Position numbers and translations under genes: made by a program. This document shows, piece by piece, positions 6,184 to 13,107 of a stretch of DNA of 33,467 nucleotides. The DNA comes from Candidatus Magasanikiibacteriota bacterium (GTDB taxonomy: Bacteria > Patescibacteriota > Patescibacteriia > Magasanikbacterales > GWA2-37-8). Under the pieces are notes generated by a model. It was not told the DNA's origin. It did not search any database and saw only the letters and a program-made list of their open reading frames with translations. The number at the start of each line of letters is the position of its first letter. The stretch's first letter is position 1. The stretch lies in NCBI GenBank assembly GCA_023246725.1, contig JAHFHV010000005.1:1-33467 (forward strand), in the 5' to 3' direction.

Positions 6184-8190
6184 TTAGTTCGCGCTCATCA
6201 CCACAATCTCATCTTTGCCTTCAAAATTTACATCCGCCGCACCTAAGCTAAACGTTTGCTTGCCAAAAAATCCCTTAAGCGGAAATTGGTTTTTTAATTT
6301 ACCGGCAAGCGTAAATAATTTAACTGCTGGCGCGGAGCTGGCTGTTGGCACGGCGGCTACTTCAACTACACTGTCCCCATTAAAATCTCCGGCCGCGACG
6401 CTCACAGGAACGCGGAGCGTACCAAACGGAAACCACCGTTTGGTTATTTTAGTTAATTGAGAATTATACACAAATATCTCCGAACGCGCGCCAGAACCGG
6501 TGCCCACCACCGCGGCGGCTTCTTTACCAGGCGCTTCGGCAATGGCCACCGAGAAACCGCCGGCATATTTAATGCCTAATGGGTACACGGCCTGTTTTAA
6601 AATACTACCGCGATAATCGTAGAGCATAATATGGTTGCCTTTGGAGGGGGCCACCAGGAGCTGGGCCGCCGTAACGCCTAAAAGACGACCGGCCGCCAGG
6701 TTAATGGCGCCGGTAAAACCCTTCCCAAAGGGATAATCGCTAAACAGGAGCGTGCCCTGGCCGCTAAAAATTTCCAGTTTGTTTTTGGTTGCCACCACTT
6801 TTTCTTCCCGGCCGTCGCCGTCTAAATCCGCGTTATATATCTTGACGCCGCCCGGCTGTCCGTCTTCAAAAATAAAAAATCCGTTACGCGCGCGTTTGCC
6901 GTCCGGCTTATAAAACCGCGCGAACGTGCCGTTATTAAACCATACATCCGGAACGGTCTTAAACGTTTTAAACATTAAGAGGCCGTCATGCGGCTGGAGT
7001 ACCACCTGGCTCGTAATACTGCCATCATTTACTTTCGTGTCCTGCGTGCCAATAATTTTTTCGTATTCGCCGCCCAAGTCAACCGTTTGTTTTTGGTCGG
7101 TAGAATTAACCAGCGCCACGCCGTGGGTAAAATCCCGTCGCCACACATCATCCTGATACAGCGGACGGGCATTGGCAGATTGCGGCGGGCCAACCGGGTC
7201 GCCGAGTTTTACGCCGTACTCATCATACCACCATTTTTGGCCGTGATCCTGGTCGCCGTAATCAAACGCGTAATACCCTTTGCCAAGAAGCGCGCTCGCC
7301 AGCCCAAAACGCATGGAGGCATAATTATCGCGCCGACCGGAATTAAGGGTGGTACGGTTAATAATCATAAGGCGGGGCGTGGGGCTCCCGTCCTCAAAAA
7401 ATTTATAAATATTCATGGTGCCGCTCCAGCCGCCGGAGTTGGGAAAATTTTCTAGCATGAGTCCATTCAATTCATCGCGGTATACTTTACTGCCACCGTT
7501 GCCCACAATACTATAGCGATTATTCGTCAACCGGCGCGTTTCATTGTATAAAAATTTCATGCCCGCCCGCCAATGGTCGTCAATATTTTGGTCGGCTGTG
7601 CCATCACCATCTAAATCAACATTAGCTCCGCTAAACCAGGTAATGCCGTCAAACGCGTTGTCATAAAACACCCCGTCCCAAAGGCCTGTTCCCAAAAGTT
7701 CCGTGGCGGTAAAACGCGCCAGCACGGCGTTAAAGCGGTCGCCGCTCACCACCGGGCTATTGTCCGCCACGTTAAGAAGCGTGGTGCCGGGCCAGAACGA
7801 AACCTTTTCGCCGTCCGGGCGGCTTACGTACCACTCCTTCGCGATCTGGCTCGCCAATTTGCGCCGCAGAATGCTGCCGCCATACGCCGCATCATTGCGT
7901 ATTTCTTCCGAGGTAATATACACGAGTAAAATAATATTTTGATTTAACTGGCGAAGTTTCTCAAGCTGCGGGCGGCTGGTAATTTGCGTTTCCATGTCTA
8001 ATACCAGCACATCCCATTTGGCAAGCTCCACCACTTCGCTTTCAGTTATATTCCCATGCAGATAATAATTGGCCAGCCGCGGGAAATTATCCTCGGCGTT
8101 TCCGCGGGATGAAAATGGCGAAGCAAAGGCAAAAATAAAGAGCCCAAGGAAGATCGCGGTAATAATGCGGTAGGTTCGAGCTGACATCAT
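6184..8190 (-). CDS. Secreted GHL15-like glycoside hydrolase with FG-GAP repeats
   Basis: A signal peptide (hydrophobic stretch ITAIFLGLFIFAFASPF) is followed by a TIM-barrel-like domain. Segments WDVLVLDMETQITSRPQLEKL, NQNIILLVYITSEEI and WDGVFYDNAFDGI match my memory of the putative glycosyl hydrolase family GHL15. The D in FYDNAFD is a candidate catalytic residue. From about residue 440 to the end there are FG-GAP/VCBS-like repeats: NADLDGDGREEKVVA, GDFNGDSVVEVAAV and ADVNFEGKDEIVVM, which have calcium-binding DxDxDG patterns. It is the last gene of the minus-strand polysaccharide cluster, so it may trim or process surface glycan. The 668-residue length is plausible for both parts. Confidence 0.75.
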   Translation of the reverse strand: MMSARTYRIITAIFLGLFIFAFASPFSSRGNAEDNFPRLANYYLHGNITESEVVELAKWDVLVLDMETQITSRPQLEKLRQLNQNIILLVYITSEEIRNDAAYGGSILRRKLASQIAKEWYVSRPDGEKVSFWPGTTLLNVADNSPVVSGDRFNAVLARFTATELLGTGLWDGVFYDNAFDGITWFSGANVDLDGDGTADQNIDDHWRAGMKFLYNETRRLTNNRYSIVGNGGSKVYRDELNGLMLENFPNSGGWSGTMNIYKFFEDGSPTPRLMIINRTTLNSGRRDNYASMRFGLASALLGKGYYAFDYGDQDHGQKWWYDEYGVKLGDPVGPPQSANARPLYQDDVWRRDFTHGVALVNSTDQKQTVDLGGEYEKIIGTQDTKVNDGSITSQVVLQPHDGLLMFKTFKTVPDVWFNNGTFARFYKPDGKRARNGFFIFEDGQPGGVKIYNADLDGDGREEKVVATKNKLEIFSGQGTLLFSDYPFGKGFTGAINLAAGRLLGVTAAQLLVAPSKGNHIMLYDYRGSILKQAVYPLGIKYAGGFSVAIAEAPGKEAAAVVGTGSGARSEIFVYNSQLTKITKRWFPFGTLRVPVSVAAGDFNGDSVVEVAAVPTASSAPAVKLFTLAGKLKNQFPLKGFFGKQTFSLGAADVNFEGKDEIVVMSAN

Positions 8191-8201
8191 AAAACATATT
8201 T

Positions 8202-8279
8202 GTCATTCTGAGCGTAGCGAAGAATCTGTTTGGTTACAAGGCGAGCGAACCAGATCCTTCGTTTCACTCAGGATGACAG
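8202..8279. repeat. Palindromic repeat, GTCATTCTGAG...CTCAGGATGACAG
   Basis: The ends are inverted copies, with an inner GGTTACAAGGCGAGCGAACC hairpin. The right end supplies the last codons (Leu-Ser-Ser) and the TGA stop of the minus-strand glycosyltransferase gene that ends at 8268. Confidence 0.85.
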
Positions 8280-9368
8280 TTGGCTGTACATCTGCTCAAG
8301 CTTGCGAATATGATCCCCAATCGAAAAATGCTCTTTTGCGTACGCCCGCCCCGCCTCTGCTAAACCAACTGCTTCGTCATGATTATCAAAAACATTCTTG
8401 AGCGTTTGGGCTAAAGCGTTGGTATCGCCAACCGGTACCACATAACCCGTTTTCCCATTGGTGATAAGCCCTACTCCCGCGGCCTGGCTCGCGACCACCA
8501 GCCGGCCGGCCGCCATTGCCTCCATTACTACCAAGCTCATCCCCTCCCATAGCGATGGCTGTATCACCACGTCAACCGCCTCAAACGCGGCAGGCATGTC
8601 TATAACAGCGCCACGCCAGCGTATGCGTTCGCTTATTCCCCACCCTTCAGCAATCTCGCGCAATTGGTTTTCTCCACTCCCAACGCCAAAAATATCCAGC
8701 GTCCAATTTATATTATTTTGTATATGCTTTAACTCATTCAACGCCAAAAATAAATCTCTATGTCCTTTTTGTTTTTCTAAACGCCCAACAATGGCCAACC
8801 GCACCGTAGGTTCCTTAAGCATATTGCTGGTCGGAACAGACAGCCACCGAGATAAATCTATCCCATTTGGTATCAAGCTGACTTTGTTGCATTGAACACC
8901 AAAATTGTTCATAGCATATTTAGCCACCGCCGGAGACACTGCTATAACTTGATCCGCTTTTTTAAGAATGAGACGCCACAGCGCGCGTTTGAGAAACGGC
9001 GTATGATGTTCAACGTTATGGAGCGTGGAAATCCAAACAACTTTTTTGCCCAGCCGCCGCTTAGCCACATACCCCGCCAAGTCCGCACTTAGCAGGTGGG
9101 TATGAATAATTTCCGGCTTAAGAATATCAATATACGTTTTAAGTTGAGCCAGAACGCCCCACCGCCCGCCCATTTTTTTCGCGGACCCGATCCACAGCTT
9201 GTCTTGATTGGTAAAACGCTGTTGCAATTCTCCGCCATCAACCACGCTGGCTGTATACATGTCGTAAAATTTTGGATCTAGCTTGTTATAATACTCGGAA
9301 ACTAAAACCTCCGCCCCGCCCAGGATAAGACGGGGAATAATATGGAGGATTTTTTTTGGTTGAGACAT
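8268..9368 (-). CDS. Glycosyltransferase family 4 (GT-B fold)
   Basis: The start KKILHIIPRLILGGAEVLVSEYYNKL is the glycine-rich N-terminal strand and loop of GT4 enzymes. The C-terminal half has VRLAIVGRLEKQKGH (donor-binding strand) and PSLWEGMSLVVMEAMAAGRLVV, where the two Glu of the EX7E motif bind the nucleotide sugar. The enzyme would add a sugar to a lipid-linked or secreted glycan on the cytoplasmic side. Two bases separate it from the upstream O-antigen ligase-like gene, so they are co-transcribed. The last residues and the stop are repeat-derived. Donor and acceptor are unknown. Confidence 0.92.
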   Translation of the reverse strand: MSQPKKILHIIPRLILGGAEVLVSEYYNKLDPKFYDMYTASVVDGGELQQRFTNQDKLWIGSAKKMGGRWGVLAQLKTYIDILKPEIIHTHLLSADLAGYVAKRRLGKKVVWISTLHNVEHHTPFLKRALWRLILKKADQVIAVSPAVAKYAMNNFGVQCNKVSLIPNGIDLSRWLSVPTSNMLKEPTVRLAIVGRLEKQKGHRDLFLALNELKHIQNNINWTLDIFGVGSGENQLREIAEGWGISERIRWRGAVIDMPAAFEAVDVVIQPSLWEGMSLVVMEAMAAGRLVVASQAAGVGLITNGKTGYVVPVGDTNALAQTLKNVFDNHDEAVGLAEAGRAYAKEHFSIGDHIRKLEQMYSQLSS

Positions 9369-9370
9369 AA

Positions 9371-10852
9371 TTACATTTCAGTAACAATCCGGCGCCGCCC
9401 CGCAACTGCGGGGGTTTTAAAATTAATGACGAGGCGAGTCCAATGAGTGTCTTTGCGGTATAAAATTGACTGCGCGATGGCCAGTGAAATAGGCACCCAC
9501 ATTTTACTGCTGTAGTATTGGGTATTGAATAATTGAAAAATCAAAGGAGACAGGACTAAAAAGAAAGAAACAAAATAAGCCGAACGCGCCTCCTCGGTAT
9601 AATTGGCATCGCGGTAACGCAAGAGGATGGTGCGAATAATCCATGCCATAAAAATCCCAAAGGTAATCAGCCCGATAATGCCTTGTTCGGCGAGGAGTTT
9701 TTGCACCACGCCATGCGCGTCGAGGGGCGCGCCAAATTCTAAACTAAATACGCTAATATCAGCGAGGCGCTCCACAAACGTGCCCGCCCCTTGGCCTACA
9801 ATGGGGTGCTGTCGCCACAAATACAGGGCAATATCGGTTAAGGAAAGCCGGGCGGCCGTGGAACCAGCCGCGGCGCTGCTGGTTACCAAAAAATATACTA
9901 AATATATAAATGCCGGCGCGGCCACCAGGAGCGCCCACCACCACTCTTTAAGCAAACTTCTCCACGAACGGTGTTCGCGAGTAAGATAGAAAAAAATAAC
10001 CGCTTCCAAGGCTAGCGTTACCCAAGCCGCGCGCGAGAGTGTCAAAAGCCCGATTATAAACATAAACCCAGTTGTGAGCGTGAGCCAGCGTTTAACTGTA
10101 ATGTCTAAGGCGGCGCGCCAAAAATACAGCCACAAGGGCAGGGTGGTCGTGATCACTTCGGCTAAAAAAATATGGTTATCGCCAAAAGGATTCCACCCCC
10201 ATAAGCTTACCGGAACAGCGCGCGAAAAACCCTGGCCAAGCACAAGATGAGACACGATAGATAACCCCCCAAGCATGGCTCCCCCCAACCCCACCGCGGC
10301 TAAAATGTAGAGACTTATCTGCCATATTTTTTTATTCTCAACAATGTTGGCCCCAAGCACAACGTACCCAACATAAAAAAGGAGAATGAAGTGAGCGATG
10401 TATTTAAGACTCACTCCGCGCTCCACCGATAGCTCTGGGATAAGAGACAAGGCCGCGCTCCCCAAAAAAAACAAAAACCAAATCAAGCCCGGCGCGTACA
10501 AACTTACTTTTTCGCCGGCGCCGTACTGGCGCAAGGTCTGAATAGTAAAAGCAAGCAGAAGCATTACCGCCCAAAATTCCACCACGGGCGCGTGCATGGC
10601 ATAGAGCCACGGATATTCCGGGAGCCAATTATGGAGCCACGCAAGAGATAACTCCCAGCGAATCAGGGGAGACAAAGCCACCAGCACAAACCAACCGACT
10701 AACAAATAACGGGATAACAGCCAGACAAACCCCATAGCCAAAAGAATTAAAAGAGCAATTAAAAGTTGAGGAACAAAAAAACTTGCGATCGTTATTATGG
10801 TCGCTCCAATAAGCAAAAATGCAGGCAGTGGACTAACTTCCTCGGCTGGCAT
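9371..10852 (-). CDS. O-antigen ligase/polymerase family membrane protein (Wzy_C)
   Basis: The 493-residue protein has about eleven hydrophobic segments. Residues near 350-390 (WRQHPIVGQGAGTFVERL, then LDAHGVVQKLLAEQGIIGLI) carry the GxGxGTF and H...E pattern of the large periplasmic loop of WaaL/Wzy proteins. These either polymerise repeat units or ligate glycan to a carrier. It is flanked by two glycosyltransferase genes, which fits surface-polysaccharide assembly. As this lineage is thought to lack lipopolysaccharide, a role as polymerase or S-layer/glycoprotein ligase is more likely; that is inference. Confidence 0.88.
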   Translation of the reverse strand: MPAEEVSPLPAFLLIGATIITIASFFVPQLLIALLILLAMGFVWLLSRYLLVGWFVLVALSPLIRWELSLAWLHNWLPEYPWLYAMHAPVVEFWAVMLLLAFTIQTLRQYGAGEKVSLYAPGLIWFLFFLGSAALSLIPELSVERGVSLKYIAHFILLFYVGYVVLGANIVENKKIWQISLYILAAVGLGGAMLGGLSIVSHLVLGQGFSRAVPVSLWGWNPFGDNHIFLAEVITTTLPLWLYFWRAALDITVKRWLTLTTGFMFIIGLLTLSRAAWVTLALEAVIFFYLTREHRSWRSLLKEWWWALLVAAPAFIYLVYFLVTSSAAAGSTAARLSLTDIALYLWRQHPIVGQGAGTFVERLADISVFSLEFGAPLDAHGVVQKLLAEQGIIGLITFGIFMAWIIRTILLRYRDANYTEEARSAYFVSFFLVLSPLIFQLFNTQYYSSKMWVPISLAIAQSILYRKDTHWTRLVINFKTPAVAGRRRIVTEM

Positions 10853-10870
10853 AATTATTATAATGATAAC

Positions 10871-10903
10871 AAAAAAAAGCCGTTTTGTCTAACAACAAAC
10901 GGC
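10871..10903 (-). terminator. Rho-independent terminator of the glycosyltransferase gene
   Basis: On the minus strand GCCGTTTG...AAACGGC forms a 7-bp stem (plus two pairs past a bulge), followed by eight U (A-run at 10871-10878). It lies between the upstream glycosyltransferase and the O-antigen ligase-like gene, so the latter may have its own promoter or rely on readthrough. Confidence 0.85.
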
Positions 10904-10928
10904 CTTATCTAACGGCACCAACCGCGTT

Positions 10929-11020
10929 GTCATCCTGAACGTAGTGAAGGATCTCTGTCTCAAACCGCCTTATAATCGTTTGCTTCGGACAGAGATTCTT
11001 CGTTTCACTCAGAATGACAG
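10929..11020. repeat. Palindromic repeat, GTCATCCTGAAC...CTCAGAATGACAG
   Basis: Terminal inverted ends enclose the inner pair ATCTCTGTC / GACAGAGAT, the same inner words as in the copy at 303-402. The right end encodes the final Cys-His-Ser-Glu and the TGA stop of the gene ending at 11005. Confidence 0.87.
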
Positions 11021-12096
11021 GCGCGCTGATACGCCTCCTCATACTTCCGGGCCATCGCCTCAACTCCAAAATGCTCCGCGGCATAGTTTCTGGCCGCGCG
11101 CGCCAAAGCCACCGCGGCTTCCGTGTGTTCAAAGCACCACGTTAAACGCTCGGCCAAAGCGCGCGGACTAACCGGAGAAAATAAAATGCCGGTCTCACTA
11201 TCCCTAATAACTTCGAAAAGGCCGCCTACTCGGCTGGCCACTACCACTCTTCCCGCGGCCGCGGCTTCCATGGCTACTACCCCCAAGCCCTCCCAGCGCG
11301 ATGGCACTATTACAATATCATTTTGTTCCAAAAGAACGCGCACATTGGTAACCGGCGGTAAAAAAATGACGCGGCTGTTAAGATTAAGCCGCGCGGTGAG
11401 GAGGCGCAATTTTTTCTCCCAATCGCCCGCCCCTGCAATTGTTAATTTCCAAGGAAACTCCGTAAGCCGAGATAGCGCCTGAAGCGCGACATCCTGCCCC
11501 TTTTGCTTGGTGAGGCGGCCGAGGATTAAAAGTTTAAATGGCGGAACCAAAGTCTTGAGTGTTGTAATTTGACTGTACTGCTCCACTGGTACGCCAGGAC
11601 GGATGACTTCAATTTTATTGGGGCTAATTCCATAGCGCTTGCCCAGGTCAAAGGCAATCGCGCCCGAGGTAGCCGTGTACAGTACAGAATAATTTTTAAG
11701 ATAACGCTTAATACCGGCTTTAACAAAACCTTCCGGCACATTAATATTATGTTCCGTGGTAATAACCGGAATGTTGAGGCGGTGCGCGGCGACTCGCCCC
11801 CACACATCGGCTCCAAACAAATGGGTGTGGACAATGCTCGGCTTGATTTTAGCCAGCTCATTTTGTATGGCGCCAAACAGCCCCCAACTTACCTGGCCGC
11901 GCTTTGGCGCCACAATTACCTCAACATCCTTAGGCTTGATTTGCGCCATCATGTCGGTTTTCTCAAAAAAAATAATAACGGAAAATTTAAATTTTTCCGG
12001 GTCAGCGTAATTAATAATATCCACCACCACCCGCTCGGCTCCGCCAAATGAGAGCGTGGGAATGATGTGGACGACGTGGATACGATCGTCAGGCAT
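11005..12096 (-). CDS. Glycosyltransferase family 4
   Basis: The N-terminal strand HVVHIIPTLSFGGAERVVVDI is typical of GT4 acceptor-side domains. VHTHLFGADVWGRV and TTEHNINVPEG follow. The donor side has LLILGRLTKQKGQD and PSRWEGLGVVAMEAAAAGRVVVA, with the EX7E pair. It is similar in plan to the second glycosyltransferase at 8268-9368, but the sequences differ enough for a different linkage or step. It is the first gene of the minus-strand cluster. The C-terminal tail CHSE and stop come from the repeat at 10929-11020, so the native end was probably displaced by the insertion. Confidence 0.92.
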   Translation of the reverse strand: MPDDRIHVVHIIPTLSFGGAERVVVDIINYADPEKFKFSVIIFFEKTDMMAQIKPKDVEVIVAPKRGQVSWGLFGAIQNELAKIKPSIVHTHLFGADVWGRVAAHRLNIPVITTEHNINVPEGFVKAGIKRYLKNYSVLYTATSGAIAFDLGKRYGISPNKIEVIRPGVPVEQYSQITTLKTLVPPFKLLILGRLTKQKGQDVALQALSRLTEFPWKLTIAGAGDWEKKLRLLTARLNLNSRVIFLPPVTNVRVLLEQNDIVIVPSRWEGLGVVAMEAAAAGRVVVASRVGGLFEVIRDSETGILFSPVSPRALAERLTWCFEHTEAAVALARAARNYAAEHFGVEAMARKYEEAYQRACHSE

Positions 12097-12203
12097 AATT
12101 TTGAAAAAATTTTTGTCATCGCCACATTACCGAAGTAATCTTGTCGGTGCAATGGCTCAATTGTTACATTGTTATATTGTTGTAATTATTCTTAATGATA
12201 CTT

Positions 12204-12232
12204 AGTATAACGCAAAAAAAGCGCTTTGTACA
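12204..12232 (-). promoter_or_regulatory. Possible promoter for the polysaccharide cluster
   Basis: On the minus strand a TATACT -10 box (12209-12204) lies 17 bases after TGTACA, a weak -35 box. It is divergent from the strong plus-strand promoter at 12251-12279. Confidence 0.4.
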
Positions 12233-12250
12233 TTGGCTTTGTATATTGGC
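12227..12250 (+). promoter_or_regulatory. Tandem 12-bp direct repeat abutting a -35 box
   Basis: TTGTACATTGGC is followed directly by TTGTATATTGGC (11 of 12 bases identical), which runs straight into the TTGACA box. The place and spacing suit a regulator-binding site between divergent transcripts. The binding protein is unknown. Confidence 0.5.
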
Positions 12251-12279
12251 TTGACAGCCCCAATAACGCGTGGGATAAT
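12251..12279 (+). promoter_or_regulatory. Strong sigma-70 type promoter
   Basis: TTGACA, a 17-base spacer and GATAAT, with an extended -10 TG one base before the -10 box. Transcription would start near 12286, about 22 bases before the ATG of the small zinc-ribbon gene. Confidence 0.88.
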
Positions 12280-12307
12280 AGAGGCGTAATCAAATTCTCC
12301 AAAACCT

Positions 12308-12496
12308 ATGTCTAGCACAACCTATTGCAACAAATGCAAGAAACAAAAAGAAAAAGACGAAAGCTGGAGCCGGATAATGATCTGGAACGGAATTCCCAAA
12401 GAATACAGCGATTCGATCGGTTCCAACACTGATTTTTGTCCGGACTGTAACAAAGAATTTTTCGCAGTTTTTAAAAAATTTTTAAGCGTTAAATAA
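12308..12496 (+). CDS. Small zinc-ribbon-like protein, unknown function
   Basis: The 62-residue protein has two CxxC pairs, YCNKCKK near residues 7-10 and FCPDCNK near 44-47, suggesting a single zinc ribbon. Between them is SWSRIMIWNGIPKEY. I do not recognise a named family. It follows a near-consensus promoter with a short leader and has no Shine-Dalgarno sequence. It is followed after one base by a coiled-coil gene, so the two form an operon. Confidence 0.75.
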   Translation: MSSTTYCNKCKKQKEKDESWSRIMIWNGIPKEYSDSIGSNTDFCPDCNKEFFAVFKKFLSVK

Positions 12497-12497
12497 T

Positions 12498-12797
12498 ATG
12501 GAGGAAACAACCTTTAAAGAACTCAAAGAATTTTTGGAGGAAACAATGGTCACCAAAGATGATTTAAAGGATTTAGTCACTAAAGATGATATCCGGGTGC
12601 TCCGTGATGAATTGATAAGTGAAATTAATGGTATTAAAGTTGAGCTCGAAGATATAAAACAATCGTTAGATCGCCTAGAAAAACGCACACGCCAGGATGC
12701 TGATGCGGAAGCCAAAGATATTTTGGATTTAAAAAGACGTGTGGATGAATTGGAAAAACAAATCAAACTTTTTCATGGTATACGCCAACCTGCTTAA
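12498..12797 (+). CDS. Small coiled-coil protein, unknown function
   Basis: The 99-residue protein is highly charged and mostly heptad-like from about residue 35 on (LISEINGIKVELEDIKQSL, then LDLKRRVDELEKQIKL), so a coiled coil is likely. The N-terminal part repeats the word VTKDDL. Such short coiled-coil proteins are common and not diagnostic. It shares an operon with the upstream zinc-ribbon gene. Confidence 0.7.
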   Translation: MEETTFKELKEFLEETMVTKDDLKDLVTKDDIRVLRDELISEINGIKVELEDIKQSLDRLEKRTRQDADAEAKDILDLKRRVDELEKQIKLFHGIRQPA

Positions 12798-12799
12798 TA

Positions 12800-12840
12800 C
12801 CCCTTCCACTGTCCTCCCCCTAAGAGGGGGAGGAGCCAAG
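12800..12840. repeat. C-rich palindromic repeat, short form
   Basis: CCTCCCCC-TAAG-AGGGGGAGG lies directly after the coiled-coil gene. The left flank CCCCTTCCACTGTC matches the left part of the element in mpl (CCCCTCCACTGTC). Confidence 0.8.
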
Positions 12841-12858
12841 ACAACCAAATAAATACAC

Positions 12859-12886
12859 AAAACCCCCAGCGGATGCCGGGGGTTTC
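12859..12886 (+). terminator. Hairpin terminator after the small-gene operon
   Basis: AAACCCCC (12860-12867) pairs with GGGGGTTT (12878-12885), with a short inner stem. The T-run is short and partly in the stem. Confidence 0.65.
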
Positions 12887-12897
12887 GTATTATCATC

Positions 12898-12953
12898 TGA
12901 AACTATCCAAACCTTTGATGATGTAAGGCGAGAGAAAGAACGTGATAGTTTCA
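12898..12953. repeat. Inverted repeat at the left border of the GC-rich block
   Basis: TGAAACTATC and GATAGTTTCA form a perfect 10-bp inverted repeat around a 36-base loop. The loop shows no gene. The site lies where base composition changes, so it may be an insertion border, but no matching copy was seen at the right border near 17.75 kb. Confidence 0.5.
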
Positions 12954-12963
12954 TATGAACTTC

Positions 12964-13107
12964 GGGGGACGGCGGATATGGCCGCCGTCCCCCTCTATAC
13001 TGTCTAGAGCCACGCTTCAGGTGTGTATGACATCCTTAGCGCGAGCCCTTGTGCTCGTTTTTGGCGAGGGGATGAACTTCCCCTTGTTCCCGCGCGGCTA
13101 CGGGAAC
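12964..13107. other. Train of hairpins after the first cysteine-rich gene
   Basis: Four stems follow the minus-strand stop at 13108: GTTCCCG/CGGGAAC (13086-13107), AGGGG/CCCCT (13067-13084), CGAGC/GCTCG (13042-13057) and a perfect 12-bp stem with a 6-nt loop (12964-12993). The third has a T-run on the plus strand (13058-13062). They probably form the 3' end of the minus-strand transcript. Confidence 0.6.

Noticed and set aside
12898-12953. Terminal inverted repeat of a transposon bounding the GC-rich island
   Set aside because: No transposase and no matching partner near 17.75 kb were seen, so it is listed only as an inverted repeat.
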